Notes under the pieces: generated by a model
Database searches by the model: none
What the model saw: only the letters and a program-made list of their open reading frames with translations
What the model was told of the DNA's origin: nothing
Position numbers and translations under genes: made by a program
Shown here: piece by piece, positions 1 to 10,700 of the stretch
How the letters are laid out: each line of letters starts with the position of its first letter
How positions within the stretch are numbered: the stretch's first letter is position 1
Assembly (NCBI RefSeq): GCF_004011155.1
Contig: NZ_RJWG01000010.1
Span: 1 to 64,000 of the forward strand
Length of the DNA stretch: 64,000 bases
Origin: Clostridium prolinivorans
GTDB lineage: Bacteria > Bacillota > Clostridia > Clostridiales > Clostridiaceae
Reading direction: 5' to 3'

Positions 1-240
1 ACTTATTTTTTTACTTGTCAATAGTTTTTTTATTTAAAACTTATATTTTCAAGTGATTAACTGTCGACTTATCTCAGCGACGTTTTATATAATATCATGA
101 TAAATTTTTATGTGCATATAAAAATTTTTTATTTATAACAAATATCTTTAAATTTCTCTTTATTTCTTTTTTTATCTCTTAATATCATTTATAGACACAC
201 CAGGAATAGTATTAATACCATATATTTATTATATCAAATT

Positions 241-954
241 TTAAAGCAATTTTTGCAAAGATTTTAAATCTTTTATTATAATTTTTTTATTTCCAATAAG
301 TTCTAGTATTCCTTCATCTTCCATTGCTGATAATTTTCTACTCATAGTTTCACGAGTTACTCCTATATAATTTGCCATTTCCTCTCTACTTAAAGGCATA
401 TCTATAATTATACCTTCTTCTTCTTCATGTCCAAATTCTCGTGCAAAAACTTTTAACAAATCTGCAATTCTAGCTTCTATATCTTTTGTACTTAAAATTT
501 TAACTAAATTTTCTAATGATACAACTCTATCATGAAGATTTTCTAAAATTTTAAGACTTATTTCAGGATTTTTTTTAACTATATCATCAAATGCATCTTT
601 AGTTAAAATACACATATTCACATCATCTAAAGCTTCTGCATTAAAATCAAATTTTCCTTTTTTTAAAAGACTTAAATAACCTATGAAATCTCCTTCTGAA
701 AGTATATAAAGTATTTGTTCTTTCCCCTCTTTAGTATATTTAAATATTTTTACTTTACCTTTGTTTATAATATAAAATTTATCAGAAACATCTCCTTCAA
801 AAAATAATATCTGACCTTTTTTATATTTTTTTCTTGTAATTTTCCCTATAACTTTTTTTAATTGTGTATCATCAAGTATAGATAAAATAGGTGCTTTCCT
901 AGAGCAATAATTCCCAGTACATTTTTCACAAGCAAATGCTTCTAATTGATTCAT
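241..954 (-). CDS. Crp/Fnr family transcriptional regulator, FNR-like with Fe-S cysteines
   Basis: The 237-residue protein has a cyclic-nucleotide-binding-type beta-roll (about residues 25-140) and a C-terminal winged helix (SREEMANYIGVTRETMSRKL, the recognition region). The N-terminus carries Cys9, Cys12 and Cys17, and Cys115 lies in the beta-roll. This CX2C...C plus distant Cys layout matches the oxygen-sensing [4Fe-4S] FNR pattern, so an oxygen or NO response is likely; that role is inferred. The ATG follows an AAAGGAG site. The gene starts 12 bases after the upstream XRE/TPR gene on the same strand, so the two are probably co-transcribed. No clear terminator is visible in the 240 bases beyond its stop. 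Confidence 0.9.
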   Translation of the reverse strand: MNQLEAFACEKCTGNYCSRKAPILSILDDTQLKKVIGKITRKKYKKGQILFFEGDVSDKFYIINKGKVKIFKYTKEGKEQILYILSEGDFIGYLSLLKKGKFDFNAEALDDVNMCILTKDAFDDIVKKNPEISLKILENLHDRVVSLENLVKILSTKDIEARIADLLKVFAREFGHEEEEGIIIDMPLSREEMANYIGVTRETMSRKLSAMEDEGILELIGNKKIIIKDLKSLQKLL

Positions 955-966
955 CTCATTCTCCTT

Positions 967-2253
967 TTACGATATAATTGATAAATATTTTTTGCACATT
1001 TCAATATCATTCCGTTTTAAATATAATAAAGCTAAATTGCTATAAATTTTTATTATGTCATTTTTATACTCTTCTTTATTTTTTATTAAATTTGAAAGAT
1101 TAATATAAGTATTTCTCACATTAATAAAATCATTAAGTAGACTATATATATCTATAAGCATATAATAACCTTTAATTACCAAAGGCATATAATTAATCTC
1201 TAATGATAATTTTATTCCTTCTTTAATAAAATATAAAGCATCTTCATATAACATTTGTTTAATATAAATCACAGATTTTTCTATAAAAGTTTCAGCTAAT
1301 TTTTTAATATTTTTCCCCTTAACAATGTTTTCAGCTTTATTAAAAAATTCTTTACCTTTGTCAAAGTTATTTTCTTGTGTATAAATTATTCCAAGATTAT
1401 TATATATAACCCATAAAATTTCCTCATCATTTGTTAAATTTTTTATTAATTCTTCATATAAAGATATAGCTTTTTCTTTATTCCCTTTTTTGCTATAACA
1501 ACTTGCTTTTAAAATAGCAGCATCAATACATCCCTTTTTATCATTATTTTTAGAGCATAAAATAGAATACTTTTCAATAAACTCTAATGCTTTCTCCCAT
1601 TCATTTAATATTTTGTATATTTTAGCTATATTATATAATGAGTATTTTTCAGATTCTAAATCATTTAAATTTTCAGCATAATAATTAGCTCTCTTAAATG
1701 AGAAAATAGCCTCTCTATATAATAAATCATTCATTGTATTTTCTAATAAATTAAGTTTACAAACACCAATTTTATTATACAAGTAAGGAAGTAAACTATA
1801 ATCTCCTATATCTTTATATAAATCAATTGAAATCATATATTTAATAAGGGCTTTTTTATAATCATTTATTTCAAAAGCATAATCACCTAAAATTTTATAA
1901 CTTTCTGCTTTAATTTTAATTAAATTATAATCATTAGCTATTTTTAATATTACATCGATTTCATCAATGGTAGGATTATTGTTTAATTTTTCACTACAGT
2001 AAAATTCTGCATCTTCTTTTGGAGTTCTTAAAAGATATTCTTCATTTATATTTAAATTAAAGCCTAATTTAGATGCTTTATTATTTAATTTTTCTGCTAT
2101 GGATCTTGCATTTTCTTTTCCTAATCCTCTTTTCCCATTTTCGACCATACTTATAAAAGCTCTACTCATATTTTTATCTTCTAATTCTTGTTGTCTCATA
2201 CCTAATTTTTTTCTTAAATTTTTAACTTTCTCTCCTGTAGTTAAAAAAAACAT
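967..2253 (-). CDS. XRE-family regulator with TPR domain (RRNPP-like)
   Basis: The first 60 residues form a Cro/C1-type helix-turn-helix (GEKVKNLRKKLGMRQQELE, then SRAFISMVENGKRG). The rest is a helical array of about nine tetratricopeptide-like repeats (for example EKALEFIEKYSILCSKNNDK and EKAISLYEELIKN). This layout is that of RRNPP-type peptide-responsive regulators and of clostridial TPR regulators of sporulation or toxin genes. No cognate propeptide gene is visible next to it, so the ligand is unknown. The start is supported by a GGGGG purine run about 10 bases upstream. It leads a probable two-gene unit with the FNR-like gene. Confidence 0.85.
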   Translation of the reverse strand: MFFLTTGEKVKNLRKKLGMRQQELEDKNMSRAFISMVENGKRGLGKENARSIAEKLNNKASKLGFNLNINEEYLLRTPKEDAEFYCSEKLNNNPTIDEIDVILKIANDYNLIKIKAESYKILGDYAFEINDYKKALIKYMISIDLYKDIGDYSLLPYLYNKIGVCKLNLLENTMNDLLYREAIFSFKRANYYAENLNDLESEKYSLYNIAKIYKILNEWEKALEFIEKYSILCSKNNDKKGCIDAAILKASCYSKKGNKEKAISLYEELIKNLTNDEEILWVIYNNLGIIYTQENNFDKGKEFFNKAENIVKGKNIKKLAETFIEKSVIYIKQMLYEDALYFIKEGIKLSLEINYMPLVIKGYYMLIDIYSLLNDFINVRNTYINLSNLIKNKEEYKNDIIKIYSNLALLYLKRNDIEMCKKYLSIIS

Positions 2254-2275
2254 AGTAAATTGCCCCCTTAAAATT

Positions 2276-2313
2276 AAAAAGATATAATACTTTTTAAAAT
2301 ATTATATCTTTTT
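2276..2313. promoter_or_regulatory. Perfect inverted repeat upstream of the XRE/TPR gene
   Basis: Two exact 14-base arms (AAAAAGATATAATA and its complement) flank a 10-base spacer. The repeat lies in the divergent gap between the XRE/TPR gene and cls, 23 bases from the XRE start codon. No gene ends here, so a terminator is unlikely for an annotated gene; an operator or leader hairpin is more plausible. The AT-rich content lowers its significance. Confidence 0.45.
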
Positions 2314-2435
2314 ATGTTATTATATTTATATATTAATTTTCATATATTTAACATTTAATTGCAAGTATTATGGTATATTTTATTTATTAATTGTTAATAA
2401 CTGTTTATAAAATATAATAAAGAGGAGTAAAATTT

Positions 2436-3872
2436 ATGATACTTCATTTTATAAGTCTACCAGTATGGTTATTTATTTTAAATGCTGTGATTTCAGTTTT
2501 AATAATAATATTAGAAAGAAAGCGTCCAGAAAAAACTATTGCTTGGCTTTTAGTTTTTGTGCTTTTACCTCCTTTTGGTCTTATTTTTTACATTTTTCTG
2601 GGAAGAAATTGGAAAAGACATAAGCTTACAGAAGATTTTTCACCTTATGTCAAAGATCTTATATATAGAGTAATTAATAAAGTAGAAAATCCTGAATACA
2701 TCCCTCTTATAGAGCTTTTAGGTAAAAATAGCTATTCACCACTTTTTATAGATAATGATATAACAATTTTTAAAGATGGAGAGGAAAAATTTAATGCATT
2801 AAAAAATGAAATTAAAAAAGCTAAACACCACATTCATCTTGAATATTATATTGTAAAAAGTGATAAAATAGGAACTGAAATAAAAAATCTATTAATTGAA
2901 AAAGCACATGAAGGCGTAAATATTAAATTTATTATAGATAGAGTTGGATCTATAAAAATGAAAAAGAATGATATAAAAGAACTTAGAGATGCTGGAGTAG
3001 ACGTAATACAATACTCATATTTTCTTGCTCCTCTTTTAAGAGCTATAAATACTCAAATTAATTATAGAAATCATAGAAAAATTGTTGTAATAGATGGTCA
3101 GATTGGTTTTATAGGAGGCATAAACATTGGAGATGAATATTTAGGTAAAGGGAAACTTGGTTACTGGAGAGATACTCATATAATGGTAAAAGGAGATTTT
3201 GTTCTTGGTCTTCAAGGAGTTTTTCTTGATGATTATTTTACTATAAAACGTATATATGGCAATTATTTTGCAAGCAAAGAAGAGCTTTCGAAATATTTTC
3301 CTGAACCTTTAAAAGCTAAAAATCAAATAATGCAGCTTGTTAAAAGCGGACCAGATTCTGAATATCCTGCAATTTTACAAGGAATATTGAAAATGGTATC
3401 TATAGCTAAAAAAAATATATATATAATAACACCTTATTTTGTTCCTCCAGAAAGCCTTATGGAAGCATTAAAAATAGCAGCACTTGGAGGTATAGATATA
3501 AAAATACTGTTCCCTGGAAGATATGATCATATTTTAGTATATTATGCTTCAAGAACTTATCTTGCAGAACTTATTAAATGCGGAGCTAAAATATACTTTT
3601 ATAGTAGTGATTCTTTTATACATTCAAAAGTAATGACTATCGACGGAAAAATATCAACTATTGGAACTGCAAATATGGATATTAGAAGTTATGAATTGAA
3701 TTACGAAATAAACGCTGTCATATATGATGATTATAAAACATTAGAACTTGAAGAACAATTTTTTAAAGATCTTGAAAAAAGCAGAGAAGTAACTATAGAA
3801 GATTTTGATGGCACATCTAAATTAAATAAAATTTTTGAAGCCATTGCAAGAGTTTTCTCTTCTCTACTGTAA
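2436..3872 (+). CDS. cls: Cardiolipin synthase (phospholipase D family)
   Basis: The enzyme condenses two phosphatidylglycerol molecules into cardiolipin and glycerol at the membrane. The 478-residue protein has two N-terminal transmembrane helices (about residues 5-60) and two HKD motifs: HRKIVVIDGQIGFIGG near residue 215 and HSKVMTIDGKISTIG near residue 400. Both catalytic His/Lys/Asp sets are present. Length and layout match bacterial ClsA-type enzymes. AAGAGGAG precedes the ATG and a TATAAT-like box lies just upstream. It is a single-gene unit that ends tail-to-tail with the DegV gene. Confidence 0.95.
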   Translation: MILHFISLPVWLFILNAVISVLIIILERKRPEKTIAWLLVFVLLPPFGLIFYIFLGRNWKRHKLTEDFSPYVKDLIYRVINKVENPEYIPLIELLGKNSYSPLFIDNDITIFKDGEEKFNALKNEIKKAKHHIHLEYYIVKSDKIGTEIKNLLIEKAHEGVNIKFIIDRVGSIKMKKNDIKELRDAGVDVIQYSYFLAPLLRAINTQINYRNHRKIVVIDGQIGFIGGINIGDEYLGKGKLGYWRDTHIMVKGDFVLGLQGVFLDDYFTIKRIYGNYFASKEELSKYFPEPLKAKNQIMQLVKSGPDSEYPAILQGILKMVSIAKKNIYIITPYFVPPESLMEALKIAALGGIDIKILFPGRYDHILVYYASRTYLAELIKCGAKIYFYSSDSFIHSKVMTIDGKISTIGTANMDIRSYELNYEINAVIYDDYKTLELEEQFFKDLEKSREVTIEDFDGTSKLNKIFEAIARVFSSLL

Positions 3873-3954
3873 ATAAATATATCAATAAATTTTATTAAAC
3901 AATTTCAAAAAAATCTAATTTATCTATAAATTCATCATAACAATTATCTATAAA

Positions 3955-4039
3955 ACATATGAATATTTAATAAAAAAATAAAGTACACTTAAATCCCCTT
4001 TAAACACTAATTTAGCAACATATGAATATTTAATAAAAA
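3955..4039. repeat. Two copies of a 22-base direct repeat
   Basis: The same 22 bases (beginning ACATATGAATATTTAA) occur at 3955-3976 and 4018-4039 in the gap between cls and the DegV gene. The spacing is 63 bases start to start. It may be a small local duplication; no function is evident. Confidence 0.6.
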
Positions 4040-4088
4040 GGAACAAAGCTTTATATTTATTAATTAAATAATTAGCTTTATTCCTTTT
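4035..4088. terminator. Bidirectional terminator between cls and the DegV gene
   Basis: The arms AAAAAGGAACAAAGCT and AGCTTTATTCCTTTT pair with one mismatch around a 23-base AT-rich loop. Runs of A and T flank it on both sides. Its tail-to-tail position fits termination in both directions. Confidence 0.65.
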
Positions 4089-4094
4089 ATTATT

Positions 4095-4961
4095 TTATCT
4101 CTTTTCTCCAATAAAAAATACTGCTATAGTCCCTGGACCTGCATGACTTCCTATAATAGGTCCTATATTGTTAATTATTACATCTTTAACTTTATGTTTT
4201 TCTAATATAAGTTTTTCTAAAAATTTAGCATCTTCTATGCAGTCTCCATGACTTATAAATATAATTTGTTCTTCTGGATTTATTATTCTTTTGTTTAATT
4301 CTTCAGCTAAAGTTTTTATTGATTTTTTCCTTCCTTTTACTTTTGTAACAGGAATAAGTTTTCCTTCATCATCTACATGCATAATTGGCTTAATATCTAA
4401 AATAGTACCTATAGCAGCTGCAGTTCCTGAAACTCTCCCTCCTCTTTTAAGATGATTTAAATCATCTACCGTAAACCAGTGATTTACTTTAAGTTTATTT
4501 TCTTCAACCCAATTAACTATTTCTTCTTTAGAAGCACCATTTTTAAGCATTTCTATAGCATAATAATCTAATAATCCTTCTCCAAGGGAAGCACATCTAC
4601 TGTCTATAATTGTTATATCTGCATCTTTATATTCTTCTAAAATATTTTCTTTTGCTATACAAGCACTATTATATGTACCACTTAAGGCTGATGAAAATGC
4701 AATATATATTATAGCTTTCCCTAAAGATACATGTTTTCTAAACTCTTTTTCAAAATCAAAAACATTAATTTGAGATGTAGAAGGCATAGCTCCATTTCTA
4801 ACTGCTAAGTAGAAATCTTTATAAGAAAGGCTTTTCCCTAAATTATCTTTATATTCCTTTCCATTAATATTTACAGTCAGACTAAGAAGCTCTACATTAT
4901 TTTTTTCAACATATTCTATAGGAAGATCGCAGCAGCAATCTATAATTAATACTGTTTCCAT
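4095..4961 (-). CDS. DegV family fatty-acid-binding protein
   Basis: The 288-residue protein shows the DegV signature: an N-terminal acidic nucleotide-like motif (DCCCDLP, usually DSSCDLP), a MPSTSQ segment, SSALSGTYNSA, and the C-terminal NIGPIIGSHAGPGTIAVFF. The family binds a fatty acid and presents it to fatty acid kinase FakA. The two serines of the usual N-terminal motif are cysteines here, which is a modest oddity. It is monocistronic, with a GGGGA ribosome site upstream. Confidence 0.9.
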   Translation of the reverse strand: METVLIIDCCCDLPIEYVEKNNVELLSLTVNINGKEYKDNLGKSLSYKDFYLAVRNGAMPSTSQINVFDFEKEFRKHVSLGKAIIYIAFSSALSGTYNSACIAKENILEEYKDADITIIDSRCASLGEGLLDYYAIEMLKNGASKEEIVNWVEENKLKVNHWFTVDDLNHLKRGGRVSGTAAAIGTILDIKPIMHVDDEGKLIPVTKVKGRKKSIKTLAEELNKRIINPEEQIIFISHGDCIEDAKFLEKLILEKHKVKDVIINNIGPIIGSHAGPGTIAVFFIGEKR

Positions 4962-5057
4962 TTTTTATTCCCCTTTTTTAATTTTATTTTTAACATAATT
5001 ATACTATATATTAGAAAAAATATTATAATATATGATAAAATAATAAAAAACTCTTTT

Positions 5058-5684
5058 ATGGATGTGAATGAAATGGAAGATTTAAAAAGTATAGAAAATA
5101 AAATAAAAGAAATTTCTGAAAATTATAAAGAAGAACCTACAGGAGGATATATAACTGGTGATGGTCCTGTACCTTGTGATATTTTATTTGTTGGTGAAGC
5201 ACCAGGTAAAACAGAAGTTGAACAAGGTAAACCTTTTGTAGGTTTAGCGGGAAAAACTTTCGAAAAATATTTAAATATTATAGGTTTAACAAGAAATAAA
5301 GTAAGAATAACAAATACATGCTTTTTCAGACCCATAACAATTAAAGAAGGTAAAAATGGTAAAGTAACTATAAGCAATAGAACTCCAAAGATTAAGGAAA
5401 TATCTCTTTTTAAAGAAATTTTAGATGCTGAAATTTCTTTAGTAAATCCAAAAATTATAATAACTCTTGGAAATGTACCTTTAAAAAGGCTCACTTCTTT
5501 TAAAAGTATTGGAGAATGTCATGGAAATCTTTATTTTAATGAAGACTTAAAAAGATATATATTTCCTATGTATCATCCTTCTGCTTTAACATATAACAAA
5601 ACAGAAGAATTTAATAAAGCCTACTATGAAGATTGGGTGAAATTAAAAAAAGTATTAGAAACACAAAAAAATAAAATATTTTAA
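5058..5684 (+). CDS. Uracil-DNA glycosylase superfamily protein without the Fe-S cysteines
   Basis: The protein has the family 4/5 motif A GEAPG at residues 46-50, the GKPFVG uracil-pocket segment, NTCFFRP, and the motif HPSAL with His173. These are the residues that recognise and excise uracil from DNA. Family 4 and 5 enzymes normally hold a 4Fe-4S cluster with an N-terminal CX2C and two internal cysteines. Here the N-terminus has no CX2C, and only Cys40, a Cys near residue 88 and one near 155 are seen, so a cluster is unlikely. The start could be ATG 5058 or ATG 5073, as the ribosome site is weak. Confidence 0.82.
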   Translation: MDVNEMEDLKSIENKIKEISENYKEEPTGGYITGDGPVPCDILFVGEAPGKTEVEQGKPFVGLAGKTFEKYLNIIGLTRNKVRITNTCFFRPITIKEGKNGKVTISNRTPKIKEISLFKEILDAEISLVNPKIIITLGNVPLKRLTSFKSIGECHGNLYFNEDLKRYIFPMYHPSALTYNKTEEFNKAYYEDWVKLKKVLETQKNKIF

Positions 5685-5744
5685 TATTTATTTTTTTAAA
5701 TTATATGAACTATTTTTAATATGCTAGCATATAATACTATTGAC

Positions 5745-5781
5745 AAAGGCGTCACATAAACGGTGATGCCTTTATTTTTTT
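5745..5781 (+). terminator. Intrinsic terminator after the uracil-DNA glycosylase gene
   Basis: AAAGGCGTCAC pairs with GTGATGCCTTT (one G-T pair) over a 7-base loop and is followed by a T run. It separates the glycosylase gene from asnB. Because it lies only 19 bases before the asnB start codon, it could also act as an attenuator in the asnB leader. Confidence 0.75.
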
Positions 5782-5799
5782 GAAAACGGAGGTTTATTT

Positions 5800-7635
5800 A
5801 TGTGCGGAATAGCAGGATGGATAGATTTTAATAAAAATTTAAAAGAAAGAAAAAATATAATAAACAATATGAGTAATACCTTAGTTAACCGAGGACCAGA
5901 TGCAGGAGGTATTTATTTAAAAGAAAATATATGTCTTATTCATAGAAGACTAATTGTTATTGATCCTGAAAATGGAATTCAACCTATGATTATAAAAAAT
6001 GGTAATATAGAATATACTCTTGTATACAATGGTGAACTTTACAATACTGAAGAGCTTAGGAAAGATCTATTAAATTGTGGATATAGTTTTAAAGGCCATT
6101 CCGATACAGAAGTTTTACTTACAGCATTTATAGAGTGGGGAGAACTATGCCTTGAAAGATTAAACGGTATTTATGCTTTTGCAATATGGAATAATAAAGA
6201 ACAAAAACTTTTTATTGCTCGAGATAGAATGGGAGTTAAACCTTTATTTTTTTATCATTATAATGAAGGATTTATATTCGCATCTGAAATTAAAACATTA
6301 CTTACAAATCCATTAATTAAACCAATAATTGATAAAGAAGGATTAAGTGAAATTTTTCTTTTAGGTCCTGGAAGAACATCAGGCAATGGAGTTATAAAAA
6401 ACATTTATGAATTAAAACCGGCTGAATATGGATTTTTTGATAAAAATGGTCTTAAAATTCAAAAATATTGGTATATAAAAGCCAAAGAACATACTGATAA
6501 TGTGAAAAATACTATAGAAAAAGTAAGGTTTTTAATAATAGATTCTGTAAAAAACCAATTAATTTCAGATGTTCCATTATGTTGCTTTTTATCAGGAGGC
6601 CTTGATTCCAGCATTATATCAAAATTAGCAGCAGATGAATATGCCAAAAATAACAAAGGACCCCTTAATACTTACTCAGTTGATTATAAAGATAATCAAA
6701 AATATTTTTCCAAAAATATTTTTCAGCCTAATTCAGATAAAGATTATATTAAAATAATGGTAGATGAAATTAAATCAAATCATCATGAAGTTTTACTTGA
6801 AAATGCAGAACTTGCAGAACATTTAGATGAAGCTTTAATAGCTAGAGACTTACCTGGAATGGCAGATATAGATTCTTCTTTGTTATTATTTTGCAGAGAA
6901 ATAAAAAAAGATTTTACTGTAGCCGTTTCTGGTGAATGTGCAGACGAAATATTTGGTGGTTATCCATGGTATCACAATAAGGATATATTATTTGAAGATA
7001 CTTTTCCATGGTCAAGATCTTTAGATATTAGACAAGGAATTTTAAAAAATGGTTTTTTACAAAATGGAGAATATTATGTTAAACAAAAATATATAGACAC
7101 TATAAATGAAACTGATGTATTACCAAATGATAGTAATTTAAATAAAAGAATGCGACAAATGTTTATGCTTAATATTAACTGGTTTATGCAGACATTATTA
7201 GACAGAAAAGATCGTATGAGTATGTATAATGGACTTGAAGTGAGAGTACCATTTTGTGATCATCGCATTGTAGAATATGCATACAATATTCCTTGGGAAA
7301 TAAAATCTTTTAAAGGAAGAGAAAAAGGTATTGTTAGAGAGGCAATGAGAGGATTACTTCCAGATGAAATTCTATGGCGAAAAAAAAGTCCTTATCCTAA
7401 AACTCATAATCCAGTTTATTTTAAGTTGGTTAGTGAAAGTGTAATAAATATACGTAATAATAAAAATTCAATAGTATCACAAATTTTAAATTGGGATACT
7501 ATTGAAAATATTATAAACAATCCTGCAAAAATTACATCACCATGGTATGGACAGCTTATGACAGCTCCTCAAATTCTTGCTTATATTATACAAGTTGATA
7601 AATGGTTTAGTGAATTTCATATTGAAATTCTATAA
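5800..7635 (+). CDS. asnB: Asparagine synthetase B, glutamine-hydrolysing
   Basis: The 611-residue protein has an N-terminal class II glutamine amidotransferase domain beginning MCGIAGW, with Cys2 as the nucleophile, and a C-terminal synthetase domain with the pyrophosphatase loop FLSGGLDSS near residue 265. It converts aspartate, glutamine and ATP to asparagine, glutamate and AMP. Length and layout match AsnB. ACGGAGG lies 8 bases before the ATG. It is transcribed alone, bounded by hairpins on both sides. Confidence 0.95.
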   Translation: MCGIAGWIDFNKNLKERKNIINNMSNTLVNRGPDAGGIYLKENICLIHRRLIVIDPENGIQPMIIKNGNIEYTLVYNGELYNTEELRKDLLNCGYSFKGHSDTEVLLTAFIEWGELCLERLNGIYAFAIWNNKEQKLFIARDRMGVKPLFFYHYNEGFIFASEIKTLLTNPLIKPIIDKEGLSEIFLLGPGRTSGNGVIKNIYELKPAEYGFFDKNGLKIQKYWYIKAKEHTDNVKNTIEKVRFLIIDSVKNQLISDVPLCCFLSGGLDSSIISKLAADEYAKNNKGPLNTYSVDYKDNQKYFSKNIFQPNSDKDYIKIMVDEIKSNHHEVLLENAELAEHLDEALIARDLPGMADIDSSLLLFCREIKKDFTVAVSGECADEIFGGYPWYHNKDILFEDTFPWSRSLDIRQGILKNGFLQNGEYYVKQKYIDTINETDVLPNDSNLNKRMRQMFMLNINWFMQTLLDRKDRMSMYNGLEVRVPFCDHRIVEYAYNIPWEIKSFKGREKGIVREAMRGLLPDEILWRKKSPYPKTHNPVYFKLVSESVINIRNNKNSIVSQILNWDTIENIINNPAKITSPWYGQLMTAPQILAYIIQVDKWFSEFHIEIL

Positions 7636-7655
7636 AAATATTTAATTTTATAAAT

Positions 7656-7724
7656 AAAGGACTGTTGCAGATAAATTTTAATTAGCTTTTGATAAACTAA
7701 TTAAAATTTTGCTACAGCCCTTTT
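7656..7724. terminator. Long hairpin terminator between asnB and polC
   Basis: AAAGGACTGTTGCA and AATTTTAATTAG on the left pair with CTAATTAAAATTT and TGCTACAGCCCTTT on the right, giving a stem of about 28 bp with few mismatches. The two genes converge here, so it probably terminates both. Its GGGCTGTAGCAAAAT side resembles hairpins at 12475 and 18328. Confidence 0.75.
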
Positions 7725-7750
7725 ATAAATGTATTTAATATAAATAATTA

Positions 7751-10700
7751 TTAAATCATATCAAAAAAACTTAATTGATTACTTTCTGGAAGATGTTTTA
7801 AACAGCCAAATTTTTTAAGTAGATCTATTGCAGAATTTCCTATTTTGGCACGTTTTTTCAAATCTTCTATTGAACTTATAGGTTTTTCTTCTTTAATTGA
7901 TTGCTCAATTGTATTATATATACTTTCTGCTGCAACATTTCCCATACCAGATATACTATTTATAGGAGGTCTTAATCCCTCATCTTCAACTAAAAATTTT
8001 GTAGCATGGGATTTATATAAATCAATTGGCAAAAATTTAATACCTCTTTCATACATTTCTAAAACTAATTCTAAATCATCATACATATCTTTATCTTTAG
8101 GTGATGCTTGATTGCCCATCATTTCTATTTCTTTCATTTTTTCTTTAACTTTTTCTTTACCAAATATCATAAATTCTGCATCAAAAGCCTTTGCTCTTAT
8201 AGAAAAATAAGCTGCATAATAAGCTTTTGGTATGTGCACCTTAAACCAAGCTATTCTAAACGCCATCATTACATAAGCTGCTGCATGAGCTTTAGGAAAC
8301 ATATATTTTATCTTTCTGCAAGAATCTATATACCATTGAGGTACATCATGTTCCTTCATTAAAGCTTCATATTCTGGCCATTTAGGATCCTTTAAAGCTT
8401 TACCCTTACGCACTGTTTCCATTATTTTAAAAGCAGTGTTTGGAGGCAATCCCTTTTTAATAAGATAAATCATAATATCATCTCTAGTACATACCGCTTC
8501 ACTTAAAGTTACTGTTCCTGAATCTATTAAATCTTTAGCATTACCAAGCCATACATCAGTACCATGAGAAAGTCCTGATATACATATTAAATCCGAAAAA
8601 GTTTTTGGCATTGTATCTAAAAGCATTCCTCTTACAAATTTAGTACCAAATTCAGGAATACCAAAAGTACCTACTTTAGAATTTATTTGCTCAGGTGTTA
8701 CTCCTAAAGCTTCTGTAGATGAAAATATAGACATTGTCTCTTTATCATCCATAGGTATATCTTTAGGATCAACTCCTGTTATATCTTGAAGCATTTTTAT
8801 AACTGTAGGATCATCATGGCCTAATATATCAAGCTTTAATAAATTTTGGTCAATTGAGTGATAATCAAAATGCGTTGTTATAATATCAGAATTAGGATCA
8901 TCAGCAGGATGCTGTACTGGACAAAACTCAAATATTTCACGTCCTTTAGGAACTACTATAATTCCACCTGGATGCTGTCCTGTGGTCCTTTTTATACCTG
9001 TGCATCCCTTTGCAATTCTTGTAATTTCTGCTTTATTAACATGTATATTCCTTTCTTCAAAATACTTTTTTACATATCCAAAAGCTGTTTTTTCTGCTAT
9101 AGTTCCTATAGTTCCTGCTTTAAATGTTGTACCTTTCCCAAATATAACTTCTGTATACTTATGTGCTTTAGCTTGATATTCTCCAGAAAAATTTAAGTCT
9201 ATATCTGGTTCCTTATCTCCATTAAAACCTAAAAATGTTTCAAAAGGAATATCTATACCGTCTTTAGTAAGCACCTCTCCACAAACAGGACAAGTCTTAT
9301 CTGGTAGGTCAAATCCAATCTTAAAACCATAATCAGTAAAATCCGAATATTTACACTTAGGACACCTATAATGCGGCGGCAGAGCATTAACCTCAGTTAT
9401 ACCTGTCATATATGCTACAACAGAAGAACCGACAGAACCTCTAGAACCTACTAAATAGCCATCTTCATTTGATTTCCACACTAATTTTTGGGCTATTATA
9501 TACATTACTGAAAAACCATTTTTTATAATAGAGTCAAGCTCTTTATCAAGTCTTTGCTGAACAATATCAGGCAGAGGATCTCCATAAAGTTCATGAGCTT
9601 TTTTATAAGCAATATCTTTAATTGTTTGTTCACAACCTTCAATATGAGGAGGGCATTTCTCTGGAGAAATAGGACTTATCTTCTCACACATATCAGCTAT
9701 CTTATTTGTGTTTGTAACAACAACTTCATATGCCTTTTCTTCCCCTAAATAAGAAAACTCCTCAAGCATTTCCTCTGTAGTTCTTAAATATAAAGGAGCT
9801 TGATTATCTGCATCTTTAAATCCCTGTCCTGCTTCTAGTATACGCCTATATATCTCATCTTCAGGATCCATAAAATGAACATCACAAGTTGCAACTACAG
9901 GTTTATTTAATTTTTCTCCAAGTGCCACAATTTTTTTATTAATTTCTTTTAAATATTCTCTATCAGGTACCTGCTCTGTCCTTACTAAATAATCATTATT
10001 ACCTATAGGTTGAATTTCTAAGTAATCATAATCATGTGCAATAGTTTCAATTTCTTCATCAGATTTCCCAAGAAGTATTGCCTGATACAATTCCCCTTCA
10101 CTGCAGGCACTTCCAAGAATTAATCCTTCTGAATATTTTTTATACAAACTTTTTAATATACGAGGTTTTTTGTAAAAATAATCTAAATGAGAATAAGACA
10201 CAAGCTTATATAAATTTTTTAAACCCACATAATTTTTTGCTAATATTATAGCATGATATGTTTTTAATTTTTTATATTCTTCTTTTTTAGCTTCATCGTC
10301 ATAACCATATGTATCTATATCATCAAGAGTTTTTACTCCTTTTTCTTTGAGCTTTTTAATCATTATATCGAATACTTTAACTGTAGTATCTACATCATCT
10401 AATGCTCTGTGAGCAACTTCAACTTTTATACCAAGATTTTTAGCAATTTTACCTAATTTATAAGTTTTAAAGTCAGGAAAAATTTCCTTTGCTAAAGATA
10501 ATGTATCTATATATGTAAAATCAAAATCATATCCTAACTCTTTTGCATTATGTTTTAAAAATCCAATATCAAATTCAGCATTATGAGCTACTAAAACACT
10601 TCCATTAATAAAATCCAATATTTTTGGAAATACCTTATCTATAGTTTCTGCATCTTTTACCATATCATAAGTTATATTGGTAACTTCTACAACCCTTTGA

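Noticed and set aside
2276-2313. The perfect inverted repeat as a terminator for a gene to its left or right.
   Set aside because: Both flanking genes point away from it, so no annotated transcript ends there.
8108-9196. Several plus-strand open frames inside polC.
   Set aside because: They are shadows of the intact PolC frame and have no ribosome sites or conserved motifs.
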